A stretch of DNA of 8,011 bases from Planctomycetota bacterium. Lineage in GTDB: Bacteria; Planctomycetota; PLA2; JAEUHO01. Shown in pieces: positions 1-6,062 of this stretch. The stretch covers positions 1-8,011 of the forward strand of contig JAPKHB010000167.1 in NCBI GenBank assembly GCA_026647295.1, in the 5' to 3' direction. Under the pieces are notes generated by a model. That model worked only from the letters and a program-made list of their open reading frames with translations, searched no databases and was not told where the DNA came from. Made by a program: the position numbers and the translations under genes. Numbering within the stretch: position 1 is the first letter of the stretch; the number at the start of each line of letters is the position of its first letter.

Positions 1-3
1 GGC

Positions 4-20
4 GGGACCAGCGAGGTCCC
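4..20 (-). terminator. Possible hairpin downstream of the DUF433/DUF5615 pair
   Basis: A perfect 6-base inverted repeat (GGGACC ... GGTCCC) with a 5-base loop lies 42 bases beyond the stop codon of the DUF5615 gene. Its position fits a transcription end for the minus-strand operon. No T-run follows on the minus strand within the three bases left in the window, so it is not a classical intrinsic terminator. In DNA this GC-rich a short stem can arise by chance. The rest of 1-61 shows no gene. Confidence 0.25.
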
Positions 21-61
21 TCGGGCGTGCATCGAGGAGGAGGCAGGGATGCTGCCGCGAG

Positions 62-427
62 TCACTGGATGGGGAGTACCCGCACCCGTCGGCCACGGGC
101 GTCCAGCACAACGATCGCTCCGTCTCGCAGGGCCGCCCTGCACTGGCGCAACGCCGCGAGCAGCGTTCCGAGAAGATCCGGGCCCATCGCGTCCGCTTCG
201 CGGACCAGTAGGACGCTCGGCGCACTCACTCCTGTCGCAGCCAGCATGACTGGGAAGTCGAGATCCTTGGTGAGGAGCACCGACCCTGTCGCCCGCGCCC
301 ACTCCAGGATCTCGGAGTCTGGCGCCGTGGCCGCGCCCACGGACGACCAGTGAACGGCGTCCACACCCGCCGCGCAGAGTGCGAGCGCCAACGACGGCGG
401 GAAGTTCAGATCCACCACGACCCTCAC
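62..427 (-). CDS. DUF5615 PIN-like protein, probable toxin of a DUF433/DUF5615 pair
   Basis: This 121-residue protein matches the DUF5615 family, small PIN-like proteins usually encoded beside DUF433 proteins and predicted to be the nuclease toxins of type II toxin-antitoxin modules. The sequence shows an N-terminal acidic site after a beta-strand (MRVVVDLNFPP, Asp6), then PDSEILEWA (Asp37, Glu39) and the family signature LLTKDLDF (Asp55, Asp57). These acidic residues resemble the metal-binding set of PIN nucleases. The length is normal and no signal peptide or membrane segment is visible. The GTG start overlaps the TGA stop of the upstream DUF433 gene as GTGA, so translation is probably coupled. 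Three sampled lines give about 67-72% GC, below the roughly 75-80% of the larger genes, which is consistent with acquisition. Family assignment is firm. Toxicity and RNA cleavage are inferred from the family. Confidence 0.85.
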   Translation of the reverse strand: MRVVVDLNFPPSLALALCAAGVDAVHWSSVGAATAPDSEILEWARATGSVLLTKDLDFPVMLAATGVSAPSVLLVREADAMGPDLLGTLLAALRQCRAALRDGAIVVLDARGRRVRVLPIQ

Positions 428-654
428 TGGCTCGTCAGCGCCTCTTCAGGCGACTCGGCCAGCCAGGCGGCGAAGGCAAGCGCTTCTTCGAGGTCGCCGG
501 CCTGAAGGTAGGGATACTCCGCGAGGATCTGCTCGCGCGAGTGCCCGGCGGCCATGAGGCGGAGGAGGGTTGAAACAGTGACCCGCAAACCACGCACGCA
601 GGGGCGGCCGGCCATGACCGCAGGGTCGAGGGTGATGCGGGGGAAGCGCTTCAT
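424..654 (-). CDS. DUF433 protein, probable antitoxin partner of the DUF5615 protein
   Basis: This 76-residue protein matches DUF433, a small helix-turn-helix-like family that often acts as the antitoxin to DUF5615/PIN-like toxins. The signature is clear: ITLDPAVMAGRPCVRGLRVTV at residues 7-27 (usual pattern I-x-x-D-P-x-x-x-x-G-x-P-x-x-x-G-x-R-x-x-V). It is followed by a helical segment with AAGHSREQILAEYPYL and an acidic C-terminal helix at residues 53-72. The ATG at 654 was chosen because the family begins just before this signature and a TATCGT hexamer sits six bases upstream. A longer reading frame to 705 adds 17 residues with no family similarity. The gene is first in the operon and overlaps the next by four bases. 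Antitoxin and autoregulatory roles are inferred from family context. Confidence 0.85.
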   Translation of the reverse strand: MKRFPRITLDPAVMAGRPCVRGLRVTVSTLLRLMAAGHSREQILAEYPYLQAGDLEEALAFAAWLAESPEEALTSQ

Positions 655-660
655 GTGACC

Positions 661-666
661 ACGATA
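661..666 (-). promoter_or_regulatory. Candidate -10 hexamer TATCGT for a leaderless DUF433 mRNA
   Basis: On the minus strand TATCGT is followed by six bases (GGTCAC) and then the ATG of the DUF433 gene. Transcription normally begins about 6-7 bases after a -10 hexamer, so the message would start at or next to the ATG. There is no purine-rich ribosome-binding site in the gap. I saw no convincing -35 element. Confidence 0.5.
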
Positions 667-734
667 CCCTGGGGGTGGACGAAACGTACCGAGCGCGGCT
701 CGCAATCGTCAGGTCGGCCGGCGGGCGCCCCGGG

Positions 735-1667
735 TCAAGCCGGAAGGTCGCGGTACTCCAGGGCCCGGGGCGGCGGGGGCCAGAGGAGGCGATCGGCGCG
801 AAGGGGCGGGAGGTCCAGCCGCCGGGCCGCCCGGCGCAGGGAGGCCAGGGCCGCGTCCAGCGTCGCCGTGCCGGCCGCAAGCGCCGCGGCCTCGCGCGCG
901 ATGGCCTGGCGCTCGCCGGGCGTGAGCCGGGAGTCCAGTCCCCCGTGCATCCGCTCTAGCGCCTCCCGCCAGGCGCCCGGCGGGGGAAGCCGGCCCGCCA
1001 CGCACGCGAGCCAGTCACGCCAGGCGCATGGATCCGCCGAGTGCTCCGGCGCGACCGCTCCGGCGGGAGCCGAAAGCCAAAGGCGCCGGCGGAAGGGAGC
1101 CAGCGCCGGGCGCGGGTCGCGCCCGCGGCGCGCGGCGTCCAGCAGCGCCTGGCGCGCCTCCACCCACAGCAGGAACGCCTCGCGTGCCGCCGGCGTCTGC
1201 AAGTCCTCCTCGCTGGCGAGCGGCAGGTCCGGCACGGCCGCGCGCAGCGCCGCGGCGAAGCGGCCGAAGCCCGGCGCGGCCCCGGCGTCCGGCGCCCCGA
1301 CCGCGACGTCGCCGGGCCCGCAACTGGGCGAGCCGGACTTGAGCACCGCCCCGTCCACCCCGGCCGCCGCCCACTCGGCGACGCCCTGGGCGGCGGCCCG
1401 GCGGGCCTCGTGCTCCAGCAGCGCGCCGTCGTGGATGCGCCGCATCACGACCGCCCCGTCGGGCTCGCGCACGAGCGCGACCGGCGGCCGTGGGACGCCC
1501 AGCCCCATCGCCACCTCGGGGCAGAAGGGCACGAGGCGCACGAAGGGAGCCCAGCGCTCGACCAGGAAGCCCTGGCGCCGGTGGCCGCCGTCGTAGCGCA
1601 CGGCCTCCCCCAGCAGGCAGGCCGAGACGCCAAGGCCCAGGGGCGGATCGGGGACCTCTTGCACCAC
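735..1667 (-). CDS. DUF523-DUF1722 fusion, RudS/TudS-like iron-sulfur desulfidase
   Basis: The protein has 310 residues. Residues 10-160 are a DUF523 domain, the TudS-type desulfidase fold that removes sulfur from thiouracil using a [4Fe-4S] cluster. The three expected cluster cysteines are present: Cys17 (SACLLG, then VRYDGGH), Cys49 (VPFCPEV) and Cys116 (LKSGSPSCG). Residues about 195-310 resemble DUF1722 (YbgA-like), ending in a form of the usual C-terminal Tyr-Leu-x-Pro-Tyr-Pro motif (LLWPPPPRAL). Fusions of this layout include RudS, described as desulfidating 4-thiouridine in tRNA, with DUF1722 thought to bind the RNA. The DUF1722 half is divergent: the usual His/Lys residues of its first helix and of its His-x-x-Gly-Tyr-x-Lys-like motif are replaced (FRRRLWL, RMHGGLDSRL). 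Two GTG codons lie in tandem at the start. A GGAG is 2 bases before the first and 5 before the second (1664), so translation may begin at 1664. The gene is divergent from the BtuF-like gene. Confidence 0.85.
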   Translation of the reverse strand: MVQEVPDPPLGLGVSACLLGEAVRYDGGHRRQGFLVERWAPFVRLVPFCPEVAMGLGVPRPPVALVREPDGAVVMRRIHDGALLEHEARRAAAQGVAEWAAAGVDGAVLKSGSPSCGPGDVAVGAPDAGAAPGFGRFAAALRAAVPDLPLASEEDLQTPAAREAFLLWVEARQALLDAARRGRDPRPALAPFRRRLWLSAPAGAVAPEHSADPCAWRDWLACVAGRLPPPGAWREALERMHGGLDSRLTPGERQAIAREAAALAAGTATLDAALASLRRAARRLDLPPLRADRLLWPPPPRALEYRDLPA

Positions 1668-1669
1668 GG

Positions 1670-1673
1670 CTCC
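1670..1673 (-). promoter_or_regulatory. Shine-Dalgarno GGAG of the DUF523-DUF1722 gene
   Basis: GGAG on the minus strand ends 2 bases before the GTG at 1667 and 5 bases before a second, in-frame GTG at 1664. The 5-base spacing is closer to normal, so this site favours the downstream start and a protein one residue shorter. It is one of the few clear ribosome-binding sites in the window. Confidence 0.45.
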
Positions 1674-1706
1674 GGGGGCGCCGCGCGCCGGACGCGGCGC
1701 CGGGGG

Positions 1707-1712
1707 AGTCTA
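1707..1712 (-). promoter_or_regulatory. Possible -10 hexamer TAGACT for the DUF523-DUF1722 gene
   Basis: TAGACT on the minus strand fits the TANNNT pattern found before other genes here. It lies 39 bases upstream of the GTG, which would leave a leader of about 32 bases carrying the GGAG site. It shares the 74-base divergent intergenic stretch with the plus-strand TAGCAT. No clear -35 box was seen. Confidence 0.3.
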
Positions 1713-1726
1713 CGCGCCCGTGGGGC

Positions 1727-1732
1727 TAGCAT
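1727..1732 (+). promoter_or_regulatory. Candidate -10 hexamer TAGCAT before the BtuF-like gene
   Basis: TAGCAT is followed by nine bases and then the GTG start at 1742. The expected transcription start is at or within a few bases of the GTG, which suggests a leaderless or nearly leaderless message. The gap CCCGGGCGC contains no Shine-Dalgarno match. Confidence 0.45.
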
Positions 1733-1741
1733 CCCGGGCGC

Positions 1742-2554
1742 GTGGACCCCGGCCCCGTCTCCGACCCGCCCCGACGCATCGTCTGCCTCACCGAGGAGCC
1801 GACGGAGATCCTGTACGCCCTGGGCGAGGAGCGGCGCATCGTCGGGATCAGCGCCTTCACGGTGCGGCCGCCGGGCGTCCGGGAGCGCCACCCGGTCGTG
1901 AGCGGCTTCACCGGCGGGAACCTGGAGCGCATCGTCGCGCTCGCCCCGGACCTCGTGGTCGGGTTCTCCGACATCCAGGCGCGCCTGGCCTCCCAGCTCA
2001 TCGAGCGGCACCTGGACGTGCTGATCTTCAACCAGCGTTCGCTGGCCCAGATCCTGGACGTGGTGCGGCTGCTGGGGCGGCTGGTGGGGCGCGCCGAACG
2101 GGCCGCGGCGTTGGTCGCGGACTACGAACGGCGCCTCGAGGCGGCGCGCGAGCGCGGACGGCGGCGGCCGCACCGGCCGCGCGTGTACTTCGAGGAGTGG
2201 CCCGATCCGCGCATCAGCGCGATCCTGTGGGTGAGCGAGTTGATCGAGGCCGCGGGCGGCCAGAACGTGTTCGCCGACCGGGCGGGCGGCCGGGGCGCGC
2301 GGGACCGCTTCGTAAGCGACGCGGAGGTGATCGAACGGGAGCCCGAGTTGATCCTGGCCTCCTGGTGCGGCAAGCCGGTGGACCCGGCTTCGATCGCCGC
2401 CCGCCCGGGCTGGGATCGCGTGCCGGCGGTGCGCGCGGGGCGCATCGTGGAGTTGGACCCGGCCGAGATCCTCCAGTCCGGACCGGCCTGCCTCACGGCC
2501 GGGCTCGCGCGCATCGAGGCGGCGTTGGACGCCGTCGCGCCCCCGGCGGGGTAG
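1742..2554 (+). CDS. BtuF-like cobalamin/siderophore-type substrate-binding-fold protein without a signal peptide
   Basis: This 270-residue protein has the class III periplasmic-binding fold of BtuF/FhuD-type proteins, which bind corrinoids or iron chelates for ABC importers. Visible family blocks are RIVCLTEEPTEILYALG (12-28), LERIVALAPDLVVGF (61-75), the long inter-domain helix around 105-135, RVYFEEWPDPRISAILWVSELIEAAGG broken across 147-173, and WDRVPAVRAGRIVELD (224-239). Two lobes joined by one helix are typical. The protein starts MDPGPVSDPPRRIVC, with no hydrophobic signal sequence or lipobox, so as annotated it would stay in the cytoplasm. No ABC permease or ATPase gene is nearby. 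Similar soluble relatives are usually labelled cobalamin-binding protein, but the ligand cannot be read from sequence. GTG at 1742 is preferred because it follows the TAGCAT hexamer and precedes the first fold strand closely. The fold is firm, the ligand and role are not. Confidence 0.82.
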   Translation: MDPGPVSDPPRRIVCLTEEPTEILYALGEERRIVGISAFTVRPPGVRERHPVVSGFTGGNLERIVALAPDLVVGFSDIQARLASQLIERHLDVLIFNQRSLAQILDVVRLLGRLVGRAERAAALVADYERRLEAARERGRRRPHRPRVYFEEWPDPRISAILWVSELIEAAGGQNVFADRAGGRGARDRFVSDAEVIEREPELILASWCGKPVDPASIAARPGWDRVPAVRAGRIVELDPAEILQSGPACLTAGLARIEAALDAVAPPAG

Positions 2555-2624
2555 CAGGCGTTCAGGGGTAGGCGGTCCGAGACGTGCCCATCGGGGTTCT
2601 CCGAGGCTGAACGGATGCGCGAGG

Positions 2625-2630
2625 TAGCCT
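2625..2630 (+). promoter_or_regulatory. Candidate -10 hexamer TAGCCT for a leaderless mRNA
   Basis: TAGCCT is followed by six bases (GGGGCC) and the ATG at 2637, the same spacing as before the DUF433 gene. The message would start at or near the ATG. The remainder of the 82-base gap after the BtuF-like gene shows no other feature I can support. Confidence 0.5.
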
Positions 2631-2636
2631 GGGGCC

Positions 2637-4361
2637 ATGCCGCGTTGGGTGCCCTGGCTGGTGCTGGCCGCGGGGCTCGCGGCCCTGCTCTACTTCGCGG
2701 TGGGCCCGGGCGGCGACCCGCCGCCGGTCGATCCGCTCGGGCTCGAGGAGTTCGGCCGGCCGGGCGGTGGCGGCCAGCCCGGGCTGGCACCGGGCCCGGG
2801 CCGCCCCCCGGGCCCCGAGGCCGGCCCCGAGACCCGGCCGGGGGCGGACGACCCGGGCCCCCCCGAGCGCCCGGCCCGGCCCGCGCTCCTCGTCAAGGGC
2901 GTGGTGCTCGCAAGCCCGGGGCGGCGCCCGCTCCCGGGGGCCGAGGTGTGGCTCGAGGCGGCGGCGGAGTGCGGTGGCATCCCGGCGCGGCTGCGGGCGC
3001 CCGCCGACGAGGCCTTCGAGGGTCCGGCCCCCCGCACCCCCCTGGCCAGCGCCCGCGCCGACGCCGAGGGGCGCTTCGAGCTGCGCCTGGAGGCGGCGGA
3101 CCCGCTGCCGGCGCTTGACGTCTACGCCCGCGCCGAGGGTCACGTGCCGGCGGTGGCGTGCCGCGTGTCGGGCGAGCGCCCCGTCGAGGTGCTCCTCGCC
3201 CCGGGCCACGTGCTCAAGGGCCGCGTGGTCGCGCCGGGGAGCCATCCCGTCGTGGGGGTGCAGGTGTACGCGGTGCCGGCGGAGGCGACGCCGCACACGC
3301 TCGCCCACGCCGCCCACGCCGTCAGCGACGAGCGCGGCGAGTTCACCCTGGGGGCCGTGGCGGCCGGCGCCGTGCAGGTCGTGGCGCACCACGAGGCCTA
3401 CATGCCCTACCGCGGCCCCCCGCTGGATCCCGCCGTGGCGGCGTGGCACGAACTCGTGCTCGTGCCGGCGCTGCGGCTCACGCTGCACCTGCGCTCCGCG
3501 GACGGGCGCGCGATCGAGAACCCCGTCGTGCATTGGCGCACGCGGGGCCCCCGGCCGCAGGGCGACCTGCGGCTGCTGGTGGCCCGGCCGGTCGGCCCGG
3601 AGGGCATGGAGCACAGCGAACTCGAGTGCGCCCCGGTGAAGTTGCCCTGTGACGCGCGCGAAGCGGAGTTGGAGGTGAAGGCGGACGGTTGCGCCCCCTG
3701 GCGCCCCTCGGCCCCGCTGCGCCTGCCGGCGGAGGGCGGGCAGGAGGCGCTCGAGGCCATCCTCACGCGCGACGCCTCCCTGGCGGCGCTGCACCTCTCC
3801 TTCGAGGACGCCACGGGCGCGCCGCTGCGCTACGACCAACTCGGGGCCGTGCCGCGGATCACGCGCCTGGACGGCCTGGCGGTGCCCAGCGGCGTGCGCG
3901 TGGACGCCGAGGAGCGCCTCTCGCTGCGCGACCTCCCGGCCGGGCCCTGGCGCGTGCGCGTACACGCCCCGGGCCACGCGCCGGCGGCGGCCGAGGTGGA
4001 ACTGGCCCCGGGCGAGGAACGCGAGGAGCGGCTCGCGCTCGGCGAACCGGCCCGGCTCAAGGTCCGCTTCCGCCTGGGCTTTGCGAGCGAGACGCCCGTC
4101 CGGGTCTGGTTCGTCGTGCTCCAGGACGGCCAGCCCGTGCCCCTGTTCCCCGCCGACGGCCGCCGCGACGACGACACGGCCGAGGGCGGTGCGGTGGAGA
4201 CGGGCGACGCCTCCGGCGGGGAGGGTCGCCTGTTCACGGGCCTTGGGGCCGGCGCCTACGCCATCGAGGTCCGCACCGAGGGGCTGCGGCCGGTGCGGCG
4301 CGAGGTGGTGCTGCGCCCGGGCGAGACGGTCGAGGTCGAGGTCGAGGTCGAGCGCTCGTAG
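2637..4361 (+). CDS. Single-pass membrane protein with repeated carboxypeptidase-regulatory-like domains
   Basis: The protein has 574 residues. Residues 4-22 (WVPWLVLAAGLAALLYFAV) form one membrane anchor or uncleaved signal. There is no lipobox cysteine, so it is probably not a lipoprotein and should display its bulk outside the cytoplasm. Residues 23-82 are a low-complexity Gly/Pro linker. Next come two recognisable CarboxypepD_reg-like beta-sandwiches. The first spans about 84-190, with V-x-G-x-V and DAEGRFELRL, and has an insertion at 109-136. The second spans about 191-277, with LKGRVVAPGSHPVVGVQV and DERGEFTLGAVAAG. Three more diverged beta-rich modules follow at about 278-377, 384-468 and 470-572, with LPAGPWRVRVHAPGH and LGAGAYAIEVRTEG as typical closing strands. 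Such domains are structural or adhesive and have no peptidase residues. Five cysteines (112, 175, 331, 338, 352) could form disulfides. The tail ends in four Val-Glu pairs. No specific function is recognisable. Confidence 0.75.
   Translation: MPRWVPWLVLAAGLAALLYFAVGPGGDPPPVDPLGLEEFGRPGGGGQPGLAPGPGRPPGPEAGPETRPGADDPGPPERPARPALLVKGVVLASPGRRPLPGAEVWLEAAAECGGIPARLRAPADEAFEGPAPRTPLASARADAEGRFELRLEAADPLPALDVYARAEGHVPAVACRVSGERPVEVLLAPGHVLKGRVVAPGSHPVVGVQVYAVPAEATPHTLAHAAHAVSDERGEFTLGAVAAGAVQVVAHHEAYMPYRGPPLDPAVAAWHELVLVPALRLTLHLRSADGRAIENPVVHWRTRGPRPQGDLRLLVARPVGPEGMEHSELECAPVKLPCDAREAELEVKADGCAPWRPSAPLRLPAEGGQEALEAILTRDASLAALHLSFEDATGAPLRYDQLGAVPRITRLDGLAVPSGVRVDAEERLSLRDLPAGPWRVRVHAPGHAPAAAEVELAPGEEREERLALGEPARLKVRFRLGFASETPVRVWFVVLQDGQPVPLFPADGRRDDDTAEGGAVETGDASGGEGRLFTGLGAGAYAIEVRTEGLRPVRREVVLRPGETVEVEVEVERS
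4329..4352 (+). repeat. Four tandem GTCGAG hexamers encoding Val-Glu repeats
   Basis: GTCGAG occurs four times head to tail, in frame, near the 3' end of the multi-domain protein gene and encodes (Val-Glu)4 just before the final Arg-Ser. The unit is six bases, so slippage would change the number of Val-Glu pairs without shifting the frame. It lies on the last beta-strand of the protein. Confidence 0.85.
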
Positions 4362-4379
4362 CGGGCGCTGCTCCGCCCG
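4362..4379. terminator. Hairpin in the convergent spacer, possible bidirectional terminator
   Basis: CGGGCG and CGCCCG form a perfect 6-base stem with a 6-base loop, directly after the TAG stop of the plus-strand gene and 21 bases beyond the lnt stop on the other strand. It fills nearly half of the 39-base convergent gap. Neither strand shows a T-run, so termination would depend on the stem alone or on Rho. An alternative stem, CCCGG with CCGGG, overlaps it. Confidence 0.4.
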
Positions 4380-4400
4380 GCTCCGGGCCGGGGCGGGGCG

Positions 4401-6062
4401 TCAGGCGCGCGGCCCCCGCCACGCGGAGGCCAGCAGCGCGAGCAGCACCCAGGCGCCCATCAACCAGGGGAACAGGTTCCCAGTGCGCGCGTAGAGCGTG
4501 GGCGGGTGCGCCGCCAGGGGGACGTCGTGGACCAACACGCCCTCCTCGCCCACGCCGAGGCGCTTGACCACCTCGCCGGTCGCGTCCACGAAGGCGCTCA
4601 CGCCGGTGTTGGTGGCCCGCACCATGGGCGCGCGGTGCTCCACGCAGCGGAAGCGCGAGAAGTTCAGGTGCTGGTAGGGCTCCCAGCTCGTGAACCAGGA
4701 GTCGTTGGTGAGGTTGGCCAGGAGGTCCGGCCGCGCTCCCGCACACAGCGCGCGCACGTGCTCGGGCAGGATGGCCTCGTAGCAGATGAACGGCGCGATC
4801 GTGAGGCCGTCCAGGCGCAGCAGGGGCTGGGGCAGGGTGCCCGCGCGCATCGTGAAGCCCTGCGGCAGGAGGTCGTGGGACAGCCCGATGGGCATGGTCT
4901 CCCCGAACGGGATGAGGTGCACCTTGCGGTACACCGACCAGGGCGCGTTGCGGTCGCCGCGGGCGCGCAGGGCCGCCACGTTGTAGCGCTCGTCCACGAG
5001 TTCCCCGGTGAGGCGGCGCTGGCGGGTCGGAATGGACTCGTAGGCGCCGATCAGGAAGGCGTGGTCGGCGCCGAGGTCGCGGATCACCTCGTGGCCCCGG
5101 TGCGCCAGCGCGCCCAGCGTGCGGCCGGGCTCGGGGCGGGGCAGGAGGAAGGGGATGCCGGAGGCGACGGCCGTCTCGGGCCAGACGATCAACTCGGCCC
5201 CGGCCTCCGCGGCCCGGCGGCTGCCCGCGGCGTAGCGCTCGACGCTCACGAGGGTCGCGCGCGCGCGGGCGTTCTCCTCCGCGCGCTTGTCGAAGGCCCC
5301 GACGTCCGCCTGGACGATCGCGACGCGCAGGTGGCGCGGCGCGCGGGCGTCGGCGTCGCGCACCTCCTCGAAGCGCCACCACCCCAGGAGGAACAGCGCC
5401 AGGCCGACCCCCAGCGCCGCGAGCCCGGCGCCCGGGCGCGCCGCGGGATCGCGGCGGGCCCACACCCACGCCTCGCGCAAGGGAACGATCAGCGCCAACA
5501 GCGCAAAGCTCACGAGCGGCACGCCACCCCATTCGGCGAGTTGGCGCAGGGGCGGGACGTCCACCGCGCCGTGGCCGACGAGCCAGGGGAAGAACCGCAG
5601 GGGGAGGCTCTCGACGAACACGATCGTCGCGGCCACCACGAGCGGGTGGGGCCGGCGTCCGTGGCGCCGCAGCGCCCGGTGCACCAGCACGAAGAGCAGG
5701 CCGTGCACCGTGCCGGCCACGCCGAAGAGCGCCGCGGCCAGCCACGCCACCGACGCCGGCAGGCCGCCGAAGCGCTGGACCGTCTCGGCCATCCAGTGGT
5801 AGCCCGCCCCCACCGCGAGCGCCCCGAGGATCACCGTCCACAGCAGCGCCTCGCGCAGGCGCCCGCTGCCCTCCACGAGCGCGAGGTAGCACAGCAGCCC
5901 CGGCACCGTGGCCCAGGCGACGGGCTCGGGCAGGAAGGCCCCGACCCAGAGCAGCATCCCCGGCAGCAGCAGGAGGCGCCCGGCCGGGCCGAGCGGCCGC
6001 GGCGCGACCGGCGCGGGCCCCGCCGTGGGGGGCGACGGCGCGCGGCGCGCGTCCGGGCTCAC
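4401..6062 (-). CDS. lnt: Apolipoprotein N-acyltransferase
   Basis: Lnt transfers an acyl chain from phospholipid to the N-terminal cysteine of apolipoproteins in the cytoplasmic membrane, the last step of lipoprotein maturation. The 553-residue protein is slightly longer than the E. coli enzyme (512). After a Pro/Ala-rich cytoplasmic start (1-28) it has several hydrophobic segments, at about 29-64, 73-90, 104-128, 140-158, 181-197 and 212-228. A nitrilase-type domain follows (about 244-515), then a last membrane segment (about 531-548). The catalytic triad is intact: Glu296 in IVWPETAV, Lys380 in VYRKVHLIPFGE and Cys427 in FICYEAILPEH. Glu388, Glu429 and the LTNDSWF loop are also conserved. 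GTG at 6062 is chosen because it overlaps the apgM stop as GTGA and leaves a normal N-terminus. The frame is open to 6194, but that extension lies inside apgM. A GGGAAG eight bases upstream may serve as ribosome-binding site. Expression should be coupled to apgM. Confidence 0.95.
   Translation of the reverse strand: MSPDARRAPSPPTAGPAPVAPRPLGPAGRLLLLPGMLLWVGAFLPEPVAWATVPGLLCYLALVEGSGRLREALLWTVILGALAVGAGYHWMAETVQRFGGLPASVAWLAAALFGVAGTVHGLLFVLVHRALRRHGRRPHPLVVAATIVFVESLPLRFFPWLVGHGAVDVPPLRQLAEWGGVPLVSFALLALIVPLREAWVWARRDPAARPGAGLAALGVGLALFLLGWWRFEEVRDADARAPRHLRVAIVQADVGAFDKRAEENARARATLVSVERYAAGSRRAAEAGAELIVWPETAVASGIPFLLPRPEPGRTLGALAHRGHEVIRDLGADHAFLIGAYESIPTRQRRLTGELVDERYNVAALRARGDRNAPWSVYRKVHLIPFGETMPIGLSHDLLPQGFTMRAGTLPQPLLRLDGLTIAPFICYEAILPEHVRALCAGARPDLLANLTNDSWFTSWEPYQHLNFSRFRCVEHRAPMVRATNTGVSAFVDATGEVVKRLGVGEEGVLVHDVPLAAHPPTLYARTGNLFPWLMGAWVLLALLASAWRGPRA

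Noticed and set aside
675..959. Plus-strand frame starting GTG at 675, with a TACCCT at 665-670 just upstream
   Set aside because: It begins plausibly (MDETYRARLAIVRSAGG), but from 735 it runs antisense through the desulfidase gene and becomes low complexity. The TACCCT-GTG gap is only four bases and partly mirrors the minus-strand TATCGT site. It could be a decayed gene start, but nothing supports a product.
655..1596. Open frame of 313 codons on the plus strand, opposite the desulfidase gene
   Set aside because: The translation is Arg/Ala/Ser-rich low complexity with no family features. It is antisense to a gene with clear motifs. Long antisense frames are expected at this GC content.
1041..1901. 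Plus-strand frame spanning the divergent intergenic stretch
   Set aside because: It is antisense to the desulfidase, then out of frame with the BtuF-like gene, and has no recognisable domain.
2637..2710. Lipoprotein signal on the multi-domain protein, suggested by lnt lying nearby
   Set aside because: No cysteine follows the hydrophobic segment. The first cysteine is at residue 112.
2562..3977. 471-codon minus-strand frame opposite the multi-domain protein
   Set aside because: His/Arg/Ala-rich composition is typical of an antisense shadow. The plus strand encodes a membrane anchor and domain motifs.
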